DNA of 64,000 nt from Pristionchus mayeri (Eukaryota; Nematoda; Chromadorea; Rhabditida; Neodiplogasteridae), in NCBI GenBank assembly GCA_036245805.1, contig BTRK01000006.1:27091901-27155900 (forward strand), in the 5' to 3' direction. Within the stretch, counting starts at the first letter, position 1; every line of letters begins with the position of its first letter. The notes below the pieces were generated by a model. That model worked only from the letters and a program-made list of their open reading frames with translations. It made no database searches and had not been told where the DNA came from. The position numbers were made by a program, and so were the translations under genes. Shown here piece after piece: positions 56,901 to 62,379 of this stretch.

Positions 56901-58613
56901 CGACTCTCCCTCGTGGTCTCTCTTCACTCTCTCCCGATTGTCCCAATCCTCCCTTCAATCCATTTAAGACTCTCGACCATCTTCCCTTTTCCGCTCTCTC
57001 TGATCAATTCCTCTTTTACAAGCCAGAGAAGGCCTTAACTGAGGTGAGCCTCTTTTGAATATTGAAGGAATATATCTTTCGTCCTTCATTCAACCATTCC
57101 CATATCGCGAGATTATATAATCAGTCCGAATCTTAGCCATGATGCATATTTACGCTCTCACTCACAATCATATATTTTTCAAAACCATCCATATGTCCAT
57201 TATCAGAATTGGTTGTTTTTACTATTTTCCGTCTCTTTGATAATGATGGAGATGCTTGATTGCAGCACCTTCTGAAGATCGGGCGTAAGGAGACAGTGGA
57301 GGGGATGGGAGCCCGTCTAGGACAGGCTATTCGAGCAGCTTCCATGGGGAGAGACGAGCAGGAGATGTGGCTGCCTGCTGTCGTCTCCGCTCTCTATTGG
57401 AGAGTGCGTCTCGCCCCCCATTCACACTCACTATCTATACAATCTGCGACAATTCTTTCCGAGTTCTCCGAAAAATGTAGTCCTATGTCGTGGTTGTCTA
57501 GCTCTCGAGGGAATCCAATCTTCCTCCTTTTCCCTTCATACCATCCGAGAGAACTGTCCTTGTGTTGTGTCAATCTAAAGTACAAACTGTCAGATCCCAT
57601 CTGCAACTCCAATTCAATCTGCAGTGTACTCTAATCTCTTCCTTCAGGTGGTAGGTGATTCTGAGAAGGCAGTGCAGTGTCTCCGTTTGGCTTTGGCTAC
57701 CTCCCCTCCTAACATGAGGGACGTCGCACTGGTGAGTGGATGCGACGAGAGAGAAAGAAATTCATTATTCCCTTTCACCATTTTCTATGATGAATGATTG
57801 CGTGATAGAATGGTAAATAGGTTGTTGTGATAGGCGGTCTTTTTCTTTCACTCTCGCTCTCTCTCTCTCTCTCTCTCTCGTTTCTGCAGCATGTTATGGA
57901 ATTGGTGGATTCGAGTGAGAGGGGGGATGGACTGCGAGTCTCTCTTATCCCTTCAGTGCTTTCTCTGCAGGTCTCTCTGGCTAATGTCTGTCATCAGGCG
58001 GGTCTTCTCCATTCTGCTCTCGTCACTGCAGGTGAGAAGCAATTGTCACATTCTTCTCCTTCTCAAGACATTCCATTCCTTCACTTCGGCTCCACTACTT
58101 CTTTCAACGTCTCATCCACATTCCATTTCCCCTTTTATTTTTTTCTTCCGGATCCATTCAAAATATATAACATACATGAAAATCATCAACGAATATGACC
58201 TAGGTCACAAAAAGTGAATATTAATAATGATTTAGGTGCTGCTTTGGATGTTTCCCCCTCCATCGTATCCATCCACTTCACCATTGCTAATATATACTCA
58301 TCAATGGTCAGTCACGGGCCCCATTCCTTCCTCCTCATTCCTCCTTCTCTCCCTCCTCTTCCCCTTCTGTCCACCATTACTCCACTTCAATCCCCTACCA
58401 TTCCAATCATGCATCAACCGTGTGCCACTCTCCTCTTCTTTCCTCTCAGACTGCTTCCATTATCTGTTCATTCAGGGTGACTTTGAACGAGCTCTCAACT
58501 TCTACTACTCTACCATTGCTCTCCAGTCTACATTCGAACCGGCGAAGGAAAGAGTTCGCGCCATCTATTGTTTCAATGAAGGAGAGAAGTACAATAGACA
58601 TCTGCTCATATGA
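20957..58613 (+). CDS. TTC17: TTC17 homologue, tetratricopeptide repeat protein, 34 exons
   Basis: TTC17 is a TPR protein reported to act in actin organisation and ciliogenesis. Exons: 20957-21040, 21086-21196, 21255-21331, 26868-26954, 27034-27151, 27194-27305, 27392-27453, 27674-27795, 27847-27949, 32019-32168, 50251-50355, 50415-50498, 50543-50618, 50678-50811, 50906-51033, 51076-51222, 51294-51405, 51476-51619, 51665-51772, 51820-51936, 52002-52148, 52208-52285, 52586-52669, 53935-54000, 54158-54293, 54364-54509, 54554-54649, 54761-54831, 56884-57043, 57266-57403, 57648-57731, 57971-58031, 58236-58306, 58476-58613. They total 3657 nt, in phase throughout: about 1218 residues (human about 1140). 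It starts with a signal peptide (MNIYMLLILNSVYG) then THWRRNEGQ. Three TPR blocks share a YWR...AI.CL..AL...RDVAL pattern: exons 8-10, 19-21 and 30-34; the last block gives FTIANIYSSMGDFERAL. Other family marks: IPNCKAIYNLEYSPYAFEHL, TLDHL. Exons 24-28 are the least certain. Confidence 0.92.
21356..22392. repeat. Foldback element in TTC17 intron 3 (family C relative)
   Basis: Imperfect palindrome of about 1 kb. Outer arms pair at 21356-21640 and 22110-22392 (TTGAAGGTGCTGAAGACGGT against its complement near 22290). Inner arms at 21650-21790 and 21960-22105 are related to the outer arms of the 7290-9370 element. The loop near 21850 carries a run of C and CT-rich sequence. Confidence 0.82.
22386..23385. 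repeat. Foldback element with hairpin core, TTC17 intron 3
   Basis: Arms 22386-22730 and 23030-23385 are inverted copies (GGTTATCGAGGGTGCTGATC and its complement near 23285; CCGAAACCGAATGAGGTATC and its complement near 23178). The centre, 22733-23028, is itself a hairpin starting GATCTGGGGATCATTTTTCG. One arm and the core recur at 39921-40755. It abuts the preceding palindrome. Confidence 0.85.
22733..23028. mobile_element. Hairpin MITE, copy 1
   Basis: About 296 bases with TIRs of about 60 bases (GGGGATCATTTTTCGTATGC at each end). The other copy, 39921-40216, has the same ends and the same unpaired middle in the opposite orientation. It sits at the exact centre of a larger palindrome. Non-coding. 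Confidence 0.8.
23756..24051. mobile_element. Family E MITE, copy 1 (CACGG ends, 6-bp TSD)
   Basis: A 296-bp element with TIRs CACGGCCCCCGGAGCATCGA / complement, flanked on both sides by TCTAGG (23750-23755 and 24052-24057). A second copy with the same ends and a different 6-bp duplication is at 46862-49745. It is inserted in the terminal TAGGG of the palindrome 24054-26199. There is no ORF and the superfamily is not clear from the sequence. Confidence 0.88.
24054..26199. repeat. Foldback element of 2.15 kb, TTC17 intron 3
   Basis: Termini TAGGGACGGCAACGGGAAT and complement. Arms pair over about 1 kb each: GAAGAGACATATTGCAGAAC (24255) pairs with the complement at 25980, and the two arms share an inner pair around 24780-25060 / 25240-25500. 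An extra internal GTTGCCGTCCCTAA (25000) and TTAGGGAGGGCAACGG (25272) echo the terminal sequence, so a smaller related element may be nested at the centre. Confidence 0.85.
26200..26867. other. Distal part of TTC17 intron 3
   Basis: AT-rich intronic sequence leading to the acceptor ATTCCAG at 26861-26867. No further element or gene is recognised. Confidence 0.5.
27990..28285. repeat. Inverted relative of the 3520-3725 repeat
   Basis: In TTC17 intron 9. It contains TTGTTCATCGACATTAGGAA and GACAGATTTTGCGAATGTCG, the complements of words in 3520-3725, in the same order once reversed. Non-coding. Confidence 0.7.
28290..28612. other. Intronic sequence
   Basis: Contains GCCTG-ATCACG / CGTGATCAGG flanking a CTCTCTC stretch (28425-28490), a small inverted repeat. 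A similar CTCTCTCGCTCGTTGCCTGA stretch occurs near 54955. No gene. Confidence 0.4.
28617..30026. mobile_element. TTAA-flanked foldback element, family B copy 2
   Basis: A 1.41-kb palindrome with termini GAGACTGTCC...GGACGGTCTC and exact TTAA on both sides (28613-28616, 30027-30030). The outer 250 bases of each arm match copy 1 at 11550-12943 closely (AGTGCTGATTGACGG, TAAGGCTAGGGGTCGATTTT); the middle parts diverge. The 84- and 95-codon open frames that mirror each other on the two strands are by-products of the inverted arms. Confidence 0.88.
30084..31525. mobile_element. TA-flanked foldback element, Tc1/mariner-like ends
   Basis: A 1.44-kb palindrome with ends CAGTACCGTGCAAAAGTC, flanked by TA (30082-30083 and 31526-31527). 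TACAGT...GCAAAAGT ends and TA duplication are typical of Tc1/mariner-type elements. Arms of about 700 bases pair around 30805; the paired open frames on opposite strands are palindrome shadows. No transposase. Confidence 0.88.
31530..32018. other. End of TTC17 intron 9
   Basis: Single-copy-looking AT-rich intron sequence up to the acceptor TATGTCAG at 32011-32018. No element is recognised. Confidence 0.45.
32169..32749. other. Start of TTC17 intron 10
   Basis: Begins with the donor GTAAGT. No gene or clear repeat is recognised in this stretch. Confidence 0.4.
32750..33012 (+). mobile_element. SINE-like repeat with tRNA-like 3' part, copy 1
   Basis: A body (GAGTCGTGTGGTGTCCGTGG ... ) is followed by a tRNA-like segment at about 32941-33011 with A box TGGTCTAGTGGCTAAC and B box GAGTTCGAATCCCGCC. 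The same arrangement recurs reverse-complemented at 43685-43950. The tRNA-like piece lacks a convincing acceptor stem, so it is not called as a tRNA gene. Having the tRNA-like part downstream of the body is unusual for a SINE. Confidence 0.65.
33050..33510. repeat. Family A arm, left of the retrotransposon
   Basis: Matches one arm of the 803-2304 foldback (CGATGTGAGACGCTCTCAAA, CCTGGTACATTGGAAAAGTC) and pairs in inverted orientation with 40765-41160, 7.3 kb away. The retrotransposon and other elements lie between the two arms. Confidence 0.8.
33752..33775 (+). repeat. Poly-C run of 24 bases
   Basis: An uninterrupted run of C followed by GGGGAG, in intron 10 of TTC17 just before the LTR retrotransposon. 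Length is likely to vary between individuals and between assemblies. Confidence 0.95.
33849..34017 (+). repeat. 5' LTR, internally deleted
   Basis: 169 bases. Nearly identical to the 3' LTR up to GGTGGATT, then about 60 bases present in the 3' LTR (CTATTTAACC, GATAAAGC) are missing before the shared ACACAACA end. The lost piece holds the TATA-like and AATAAA-like words, so this LTR probably has no working promoter. A TGGCGATCAGGATTG stretch just after it is the likely primer site. Confidence 0.85.
34355..35463 (+). CDS. Gag polyprotein of the gypsy element, runs into protease start
   Basis: Nucleocapsid-type Gag. The middle (about residues 95-270) resembles a retrotransposon gag domain (LENWYERYRDVFEH, VNTLRSLFGKKESD, FLAGL). 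A single zinc knuckle follows, CQFCDKKGHKETECW. The frame then enters the first strand of an aspartic protease (YVTVKVHGQDIEFQL) and is cut off by the mariner insertion before the catalytic aspartate. The open frame continues through mariner terminal sequence to a stop at 35593, which is not retrotransposon coding. Translation may start at the ATG at 34415, which has the better context (AAGATGG). Confidence 0.88.
35465..36505 (+). mobile_element. Truncated mariner element inside the gypsy element
   Basis: The left end TTGGGGTGTCCGGAAAG follows a TA at 35463-35464. The sequence then matches the intact mariner at 47010-48244 (opposite strand) very closely, up to GAATCGAGATGA, where it stops; the right end is missing. 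It lies within the retrotransposon's protease coding region. Confidence 0.92.
35626..36505 (+). pseudogene. Mariner transposase, frameshifted and truncated
   Basis: Starts MDSHLYLRAVLL and carries the helix-turn-helix region and the first DDE aspartate (ATDEKW). Near 36183 a 10-base stretch present in the intact copy is missing, shifting the frame. The second frame continues with MDNARPH and YSPDLSPCDYH, then ends abruptly at 36505, about 50 codons short. It cannot encode active transposase. Confidence 0.9.
36506..38337 (+). CDS. Partial Pol of the gypsy element: RT end, RNase H, integrase
   Basis: The frame begins in the thumb side of reverse transcriptase (EKCAFGQSEVHFLGF, SFLGGANYYGAYVPN), so the palm with its YxDD motif is absent. 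RNase H follows (ADASQYGIGAV, RYAQIEKEAL, TDHRPL), then the integrase zinc-binding region (LHRGRPGIVRMKSLARSH ... RCCEGC) and the integrase core with the three acidic residues in HMDFAGP, VSDNGTQF and NGQAERF. The second histidine of the zinc-binding motif appears as arginine. The frame is closed by a TGA at 38335-38337, after which the same frame is open again. It is a defective remnant; the first 17 codons or so are at the junction with mariner DNA. Confidence 0.88.
38338..38778 (+). pseudogene. C-terminal Pol tail beyond the TGA
   Basis: In the same frame as the preceding Pol part and open to TAA at 38778. It has a strand-rich start (KMGRVLYEIQKVSG, HANQLKKRS) typical of the integrase C-terminus, and then a Pro/Thr- and Lys-rich tail. 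It would not be made unless the TGA at 38335 is read through. Confidence 0.75.
38859..39089 (+). repeat. 3' LTR, full length
   Basis: 231 bases, TGTGTATGACC to ACACAACA. It contains CTATTTAACC (TATA-like) and GATAAAGC, both missing from the 5' LTR. It is preceded by GGCGGAGGTGC, a short polypurine tract. Confidence 0.88.
39265..39385 (-). repeat. tRNA-like sequence with oligo-T end
   Basis: On the minus strand: an A-box-like TAGTCGAGCGAGAGCG, a B box GGTTCGAATCCGG, then a run of T, as in a pol III terminator. The cloverleaf cannot be drawn convincingly, so it is scored as tRNA-derived rather than a tRNA gene. Confidence 0.4.
39386..39915. other. Intronic sequence, no gene
   Basis: AT-rich sequence in TTC17 intron 10. 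No repeat partner or coding signal was recognised apart from a short direct repeat (TTTTTGAACGCCTAATTT) at 39885-39920. Confidence 0.4.
39921..40216. mobile_element. Hairpin MITE, copy 2
   Basis: Same ends as 22733-23028 (GGGGATCATTTTTCGTATGC). The unpaired middle is the reverse complement of copy 1. It is followed by one arm (40217-40755) of the same larger palindrome that surrounds copy 1; the other arm is absent here. Confidence 0.8.
40458..40650. mobile_element. Family D MITE, copy 1 (CACGTGGG ends, 5-bp TSD)
   Basis: 193 bases, starting CACGTGGGCTC and ending AACCCACGTG, flanked by ATGAA on both sides (40453-40457, 40651-40655). The uninterrupted site is visible in the paralogous arm near 22480-22505. 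Copy 2 is at 55020-55341. No ORF. Confidence 0.9.
40765..41160. repeat. Family A arm, right of the retrotransposon
   Basis: Reverse-complement partner of 33050-33510 (ATACCATTCGATTCGTC, GAGAGCGTCTCACATCGTC). Both are related to the arms of the 803-2304 foldback. Confidence 0.8.
41160..43480. repeat. Composite palindrome with two nested palindromes
   Basis: Outer arms 41160-41405 and 43240-43480 pair (AATTTCGATATCAGTCGTCA with its complement near 43320). Inside are two complete palindromes side by side: 41407-42594 (AATCGGGGTATGTAAAAAAA with its complement at 42540; loop near 42000) and 42592-43056 (ends near GTATCGTACATG; centre 42825, GAGCTCACC/GGTGAGC). The nesting implies successive insertions. 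All non-coding. Confidence 0.85.
43685..43950 (-). mobile_element. SINE-like repeat with tRNA-like part, copy 2
   Basis: Reverse complement of 32750-33012 in outline: tRNA-like piece at about 43695-43775 (B box GAGTTCGAACTC, A box TGGCCTAGTGGCTAAC on the minus strand) and the body reaching ACACGACTCGTCC near 43945. The copies differ by several indels. Confidence 0.65.
44051..44366. mobile_element. tRNA-bearing hairpin MITE
   Basis: Ends pair over about 35 bases (TTTTGACGCTGTCATAACCA and complement). It is flanked by AGTTAA on both sides (44045-44050, 44367-44372). The interior has a tRNA-like stretch at 44131-44200 (GGTAGCTCA, GCGGGTTCAATTCCCACC). It interrupts the arm of the palindrome that continues at 44367. 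Confidence 0.8.
44373..46345. repeat. Large nested palindrome, 2 kb
   Basis: Outer arms 44373-44945 and 45740-46345 pair (CGCTGTCTCCGTAAGAACG with its complement near 46320). Each arm includes a tRNA-like piece (44812-44868 and complement 45835-45900; GGACTCAGGTTCGATTCCGC). An inner palindrome occupies about 44985-45450 (ATTCGAATGGATGCC-type words), and a further insertion of about 285 bases lies at 45451-45736. Confidence 0.82.
45452..45736. mobile_element. Short TIR element inside the nested palindrome
   Basis: Starts ACGGCTCGTTAGCGC and ends AACGAGCCGT, an inverted pair of about 12 bases; the interior is GC-rich and not palindromic. It separates the inner palindrome from the right outer arm. 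The target duplication is not clear. Confidence 0.55.
46346..46855. other. Intronic sequence, no gene
   Basis: TTC17 intron 10. A GGCTCTCATCGCTCCGCC stretch near 46585 is GC-rich, but no element boundary or gene is recognised. Confidence 0.4.
47010..48244 (-). mobile_element. Full-length mariner element, type 1
   Basis: 1235 bases with TIRs TTGGGGTGTCCGGAAAGTTC and complement, flanked by TA (47008-47009, 48245-48246). It holds an intact transposase frame. The same family supplied the truncated copy at 35465-36505. Confidence 0.96.
47046..48083 (-). CDS. Mariner transposase, intact, type 1
   Basis: Cut-and-paste DDE transposase of the mariner family. The likely start is the ATG at 48083 (MDSHLYLRAVLLHYYRLGRS); four codons upstream another ATG is open. 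About 345 residues: N-terminal helix-turn-helix DNA-binding region (residues ~1-110, with KWFSRFKKGEFGLDDQPRSGRP), then the catalytic core with aspartates in ATDEKW, LMDNARPH and SPCDYHCF. The last two are separated by 34 residues, the DD34D spacing of mariners. No stops or frameshifts. It is in antisense to TTC17 and could be a source of activity for the damaged copy. Confidence 0.96.
   Translation of the reverse strand: MDSHLYLRAVLLHYYRLGRSVKEAHSALAQSEGADAPSIPFCYKWFSRFKKGEFGLDDQPRSGRPPSLDQLLVLRTLKRKPMASVRELKKDTGTPRSTVSDILHRSGKKPKLPQVIPHDLSPEQLKNRVQVCRELLHHRSNLRWVNSIIATDEKWITYDNPARRLQLVDADEKPTPVPKKEEHGKKELLCFFFSVLGPIYWEILAPGTSINADLFSEQLEDVAIRVPPRLLNKGKILLLMDNARPHRAKMTQKKMDELKIERIHHPPYSPDLSPCDYHCFLSLSEFCKGKKFKNRDEVVRAFVNWAVSKKPAFWNRGIETLPNRWREVVRKKGAYIENCKALNKK
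48252..49521 (+). mobile_element. Full-length mariner element, type 2
   Basis: 1270 bases with TIRs TTAGGTTGTAAC...GTTACAACCTGA (about 30 bases, two or three mismatches), flanked by TA (48250-48251, 49522-49523). It begins 7 bases after the end of the type 1 mariner and lies in the opposite orientation. Confidence 0.95.
48417..49442 (+). CDS. Mariner transposase, intact, type 2
   Basis: DDE transposase of a mariner subfamily distinct from the neighbour: start MPHNFVPDRAHFRHVML, helix-turn-helix region with VERWYAKFENKDYSIEE and DRSGRP, then WVPHELSD, HPKKVMICVWW and catalytic aspartates in ITGDEKW, QHDNARPH and APSDYHLF with DD34D spacing. About 341 residues, ending GDYF at TAG/TAA near 49442. 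An ATG at 48354 would add 21 residues without homology to mariner N-termini, so the later ATG was chosen. No disabling change is seen. Confidence 0.95.
   Translation: MPHNFVPDRAHFRHVMLFLFLSGLKPPETQRRIAEVYPSDAPNVRTVERWYAKFENKDYSIEEEDRSGRPHELDLDRLRTEVEADPYLTTRDLSLTLGVSHMTVDRGLHSIGKAWKLGRWVPHELSDYDRDRRVDISSTLFTLHRRFDCLDNLITGDEKWVLYDNHERRRQWVGVDEQPEDVPKPSLHPKKVMICVWWSVYKVEYWELLDKGVTITAQTYTAQLRKLKLHLEQDRGKDARIYFQHDNARPHIARSTKAELAGYGWTVLPHPPYSPDLAPSDYHLFSELQRFLKGQSFKDKSSLHTALSNFFTNQPKEFYYQGIHKLPGRWQMVIDNKGDYF
49815..50205. repeat. Foldback element near the end of TTC17 intron 10
   Basis: Outer words ATACAAACTAGTTTGCGGTG (49811) and CACAAACTAATTTGTATACTC (50190) pair, as do two AT-rich inner segments around 49905 (TTTTTTTGATACCTTTAAAAATGC and its complement at 49940). 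The right arm is interrupted by GC-richer DNA at 50010-50150. The centre is only about 45 bases upstream-to-downstream of the exon 11 acceptor region (50250). Confidence 0.75.
53050..53620. repeat. Family D relative in TTC17 intron 23
   Basis: Begins CCACGGGCTCAGCCATG, close to the start of family D copy 2 (CACGTGGGTTCAACCATGG), and continues with related words (ATAAAAATGGC, AGTTACATTTCGCACC). The second half (53500-53620) matches one arm of the 42592-43056 palindrome (CGACCACCGAGAGGCACCGA). Boundaries on the right are not clear. Confidence 0.55.
55020..55341. mobile_element. Family D MITE, copy 2 (CACGTGGG ends, 5-bp TSD)
   Basis: 322 bases, starting CACGTGGGTTCAACC and ending TTTAAGCCCCCGTG, flanked by TTGCT on both sides (55015-55019, 55342-55346). 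The segment GCCAGCTGTGCAAATTACAA of copy 1 is present here in inverted orientation. It lies in TTC17 intron 28. Confidence 0.88.
55607..56453. mobile_element. TA-flanked TIR element, non-autonomous
   Basis: 847 bases with ends CAGGGTGCGCCATA / complement, flanked by TA (55605-55606, 56454-56455). CAGGG termini and TA duplication fit the Tc1/mariner superfamily. The 119-codon open frame inside (55611-55970) shows no transposase motif, so the element is called non-autonomous. It lies in TTC17 intron 28. Confidence 0.8.
57843..57880 (+). repeat. CT microsatellite at a TTC17 splice acceptor
   Basis: A nearly pure CT tract directly before TTTCTGCAG (57881-57889). It forms a strong polypyrimidine tract for an upstream acceptor that is in frame with exon 57971-58031. 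Confidence 0.85.
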
Positions 58614-59154
58614 TATTCTTCCCCTTCCATTCCTCCAACCTCGCGCCATTTCCTTCAGGGAGTCTCTAAGTCCTAAAACACTTGGTGCCCCTCCCCCTCC
58701 TGCTCCCTCCCCTCTCTTCCCTCTTCCCTCCCCCTCTCATTCTACTTAGATCACTCACATATCTTCCCCCGTCTCTTCTATTCTTGCCGTATTCATCGCA
58801 TTCCTATCTTTCTTTTTCGTATTATCGCGAACTGTTTCATCTATCCTTCATTTATGTATCGAATTTATTCCTCATTGTCCCTCATTATCTCGTTTTCTCT
58901 ACGGGTAATGCATTGCATTTCTTGTGATACAACCTCTCTTTTCATATTGTCCATCCATCTACTTGTTACCGCATTGTACAAATGAGATTTCGTTAGATAC
59001 ATAATTTATTGATATACTGACACTCGAGTGAAATGGGCACGTGTGACAACAGTTGGTGGAGTGAGAAGCCCGTGGTTTCCTTTATCTCGCTGTCTGTTTG
59101 TGAGGGAGAATGAGAGAATGGTGGTAGATATTCCTTTTGATAGATTCGTGGTGG
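58614..59154. other. TTC17 3' flank
   Basis: CT-rich, then AT-rich sequence after the TTC17 stop codon. It should contain the 3' UTR and poly(A) site; CATAATTTATTGATATAC near 59000 is AT-rich but no AATAAA was found in it. No gene is seen. Confidence 0.4.
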
Positions 59155-60754
59155 ATGGGAGATATGGGGGTCTCGCTCCTCTTTCCTCTCTTCCTTCTTC
59201 TCGCGACTCCTCTTCACTCCTCTCCTCCTCAGATCGGAGCAATGCCTGCCAAAGGTGAAAGACTCTCTCCATCTTCATCCCTTCCTTCTCTCAAATGGCT
59301 ATCAATGCGAATACACATGATTCACAATAATTCTTAACATGGAAGATGGTAGAAGGAATTTATAGCGAGACTTTGATTTTCACTACTCCTTTTCTTCATC
59401 TACAAACTAGACAATATCTCCCTATTTCAAGTGTTGGGTGCTGGAATTCCACTTCTTCTCCATATCACATTACCATCGAAAACTGACATTCTTCCTCCTT
59501 CTCTCTTTCCCTCTTTCTGTATACAGTCTGGGAATTGAATCTAGCGGCGGCTTCTCTTCATACACAATGAGTTGTATTCGAGTGGAACGAATGCTCCCCA
59601 TTATGATCAAGTTGGAGCCGCGTATCTCATGAATGCATACGAGAAGAAGAAAAGAAGCGAGAGAAGAGACGAGGATACGACCATTCCATTAGTTGGGATT
59701 GTAACTGTTGTGGTAAGGGTTCCGAGGGGACAGACACTACTAGATCAGAGATCTACTCTAAAGAGATACTATTAGATTGAGTGAGGGAGAAGGGAACTCG
59801 CGAGACAAATGATGATCCGCGATCTCTTTCAGGGAACAACTGGCGATTCAAATACGCAGACGAGATTCGAGCGAATGTTTCTTCCTTCTTTCTCGAATTC
59901 GTTGAATCGGACGAATGCAGACGAAGTTACTCGGATGAGAGTGGCATCACTCTCTACTACAATTTCCTCGGGAAGAAGTATCCCCAATTGGAGGTGAGAT
60001 TCCATCAATCTCATCCTTCCTTTTCTTCTTCCAGAGAGACGACCACGTCTGCGAGTTTGCACTCTCCAAATTGAATCCATTCGACGAGAATAGAAATGCA
60101 AGTCAACATTTTCTCAATGTGTTGTGCCGTATTCAGCATCCCTCTGTAGCTCCTCCACTCTTTCTAATCTCCTTTTTCTCATTTTAAATCCCCCACTTGT
60201 TGGACAGGGGGATTCTCCAGTGACTCCGTGGCGAGTAAACACAATGGATGATCTCCCCCCTTGCAGCACTTACTCATTTATTTCCTCTGCGATGACACTT
60301 GCTGCAATATGGAATGCTGTCAGAGGGATTGGCCCATTTCTGTACTGTCAGTCACACTGCACTTTCACTAGTTAACAAGTGCCTAGTGCTGTCAGTAGAC
60401 CAAATAAGACCCATGGAATTCGAACAAAATGGAATAGTTTGATGAGGAAGGAATTGTTGTCTCCATTCGTGCAGCAATTTATCTTCTTTCAGAGGGTTCT
60501 CATTCATAACCTTGGCTCTTCTAATCCTCTTAATCTACTTCATCATTACTACTTCGTCGTTTGTCTTTCGTTGGAGAAGAAAAAGTGAGCTCATTACTCT
60601 TTTTCCACCTGCGATATCACCTTTCAATATCAATACACGTGACGACTTCATTTCAGATGGCTGGTGTTCAAATCTTCCTATGCGAAGCCAAGTAACGAAG
60701 GATGGAACAGCGCTCACTCTTCTCTCCTCTCATCATGTTGGAGATCGAGTGTAA
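59155..60754 (+). CDS. Candidate type I membrane protein, unrecognised
   Basis: Not recognised. A first exon (about 59155-59252) codes for a signal-peptide-like start, MGVSLLFPLFLLLATPLHS, ending in a GTGAAA donor. Better supported downstream exons are 59833-59993 (NNWRFKYADEI, FVESDECRRS), 60035 to about 60100 (RDDHVCEFALSKLNPF), one starting at 60208 (GDSPVTPWRVNTMDDLPPC), a transmembrane exon 60493-60584 (FITLALLILLIYFIITTSSF then basic FRWRRK) and a last exon 60657-60754 with TAA. Phases agree at the last junctions; the exon before 59833 and the donor after about 60340 are unresolved. Layout suggests a secreted-domain protein with one membrane span and a cytosolic tail of about 35 residues. 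The gene model as a whole is tentative. Confidence 0.42.
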
Positions 60755-61305
60755 CCCCCCCCCCCTTTTTTTCTCTTGCCCTTACAGCTCGTGGCATATC
60801 ACTGGCATATCACATTCACGGGTAGTTCACATTTCTGACGAGTGTATAGACGTCCATTTTAGAATTCACATTGGTAAATTATTTATCTACACGATAATCT
60901 ATTTCATTGGAAGGGTTGGGGATATAGACAAGGGGTGCCAATATTAAGAACTCCCGTAGGATGGAAAATTTGAAAAAATAAGGACGAGTAGAACGATCTA
61001 TTGTGAAGAGATGAAGAATAAGAGGACAAGAGATGAAAATGAGAATGGTTTCTTCGAATGGATGGACTAGCATCGGACACAAAATAGTTTTAAAATAATG
61101 AGAAACGAGAGTGGAATTGTGTACTCGATAGTATACAGTTACCCCATGGTTGAATATATACGTGATTCGATCCATCGATCGAGGGAGCTCATCTGTCCTT
61201 CAACGCCCTTCAAAGCTGCCCACCACCAAGCCTGCAATCACTCTATTCACTCAATGACACTTCTCCCATTCCCTCGTCTCGCCATTCTCTGAAACGCATC
61301 TCCTG
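60755..61305. other. Intergenic, no gene seen
   Basis: Begins with a run of C and T after the candidate stop codon. No coding or repeat feature is recognised. Confidence 0.4.
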
Positions 61306-61309
61306 TTAA

Positions 61310-62370
61310 GATGCAGGAAAGTGAGACTCCTTTGCGACAAAAAATATTTTGGGTCATGAATATCACTGAAACTAAAAAGAAAAAAGTGAATACGATGAAC
61401 ACGCTCATCAACTTCGTTTTTTTCTTCAAAATTTACATCTTTTGACCTACTATTTTGGAAGGCTCTATCTCGGTTTTCCAATCGATGCGCAATCTACAAA
61501 TGTTAAATTATGCGTGCTGGTATTCACATAGTTATACTCAAAAAACTGATTTTGATACTACATTGTGCTAATTTTCGACCATTTACAATGAGTACTACAC
61601 GATTTTTATGTTTGATTCGGATTCCTGACCTGCGAATTGAGGTAATCACATAGTTCATTTGTCATAACTCGGGGCTTATCTTATCGCAACTCAGTAGGCA
61701 GAATCTGCACGGTTCAATTTTTTGATTGAAACACTTTTCGGCGTGTATCTTGCTTATGGCTTATGTAAATTTATAAAGTAAGACATTGGAGAACAGGTAT
61801 TTAGCCATCGCCTGGTTGTCTTACTTTGAAAATATACATAATTCGTCAGCGAAACACGCCGAAAAGTGTTCAATCAAAAAAAAAATGAACCGTCCAGATT
61901 ATGCCTACTGAGTGCCCTCGTGATGTGGACTCGTAACCCTAGTGATATGGAGAATGATTACCTCAATTCGCAGGTAGGGAATCGGAACCAAATTTTAAAA
62001 AATCGTGTGGTTTTCAGTGTAAAGGGTCGAAATTTAGCAAAATGTAGTCCCAAAATCAAAAAAAATCTTTTGAGCATAACTAAGTGAAGACGTCATATCC
62101 ACACTCAGCATGGAATTTATTTGTAGGTCACTCGAATATACATCGATTGGAAAAATGAGATCGCTATAGGTCAAAAATTGGCCGAGATACAGCCTTCCAA
62201 AATAACATGCAAATTTTGAAAAAAAACGAAGTTGATAGGAGTGCTCCTCGTCCTCACTTTGGTCAGTCTTTTTAGTTCAGCGAAATCCATGACCCAAAAT
62301 TTTTTTCTGTAGCATCGGTTTCAGCATTGTTACAGATCCGTGCTACAGGGATGGCAGATCTTCTAAGATG
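61310..62370. repeat. Foldback element downstream of TTC17
   Basis: Arms 61310-61760 and 61850-62370 are inverted copies with many differences: TTTTGGGTCATGAATATCAC pairs with the complement near 62285, GGCTCTATCTCGG with CCGAGATACAGCC near 62190, and GAAACACTTTTCGGCGTGT with its complement at 61855. The centre is near 61805. Non-coding. Confidence 0.82.
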
Positions 62371-62379
62371 CAGAAAGTC

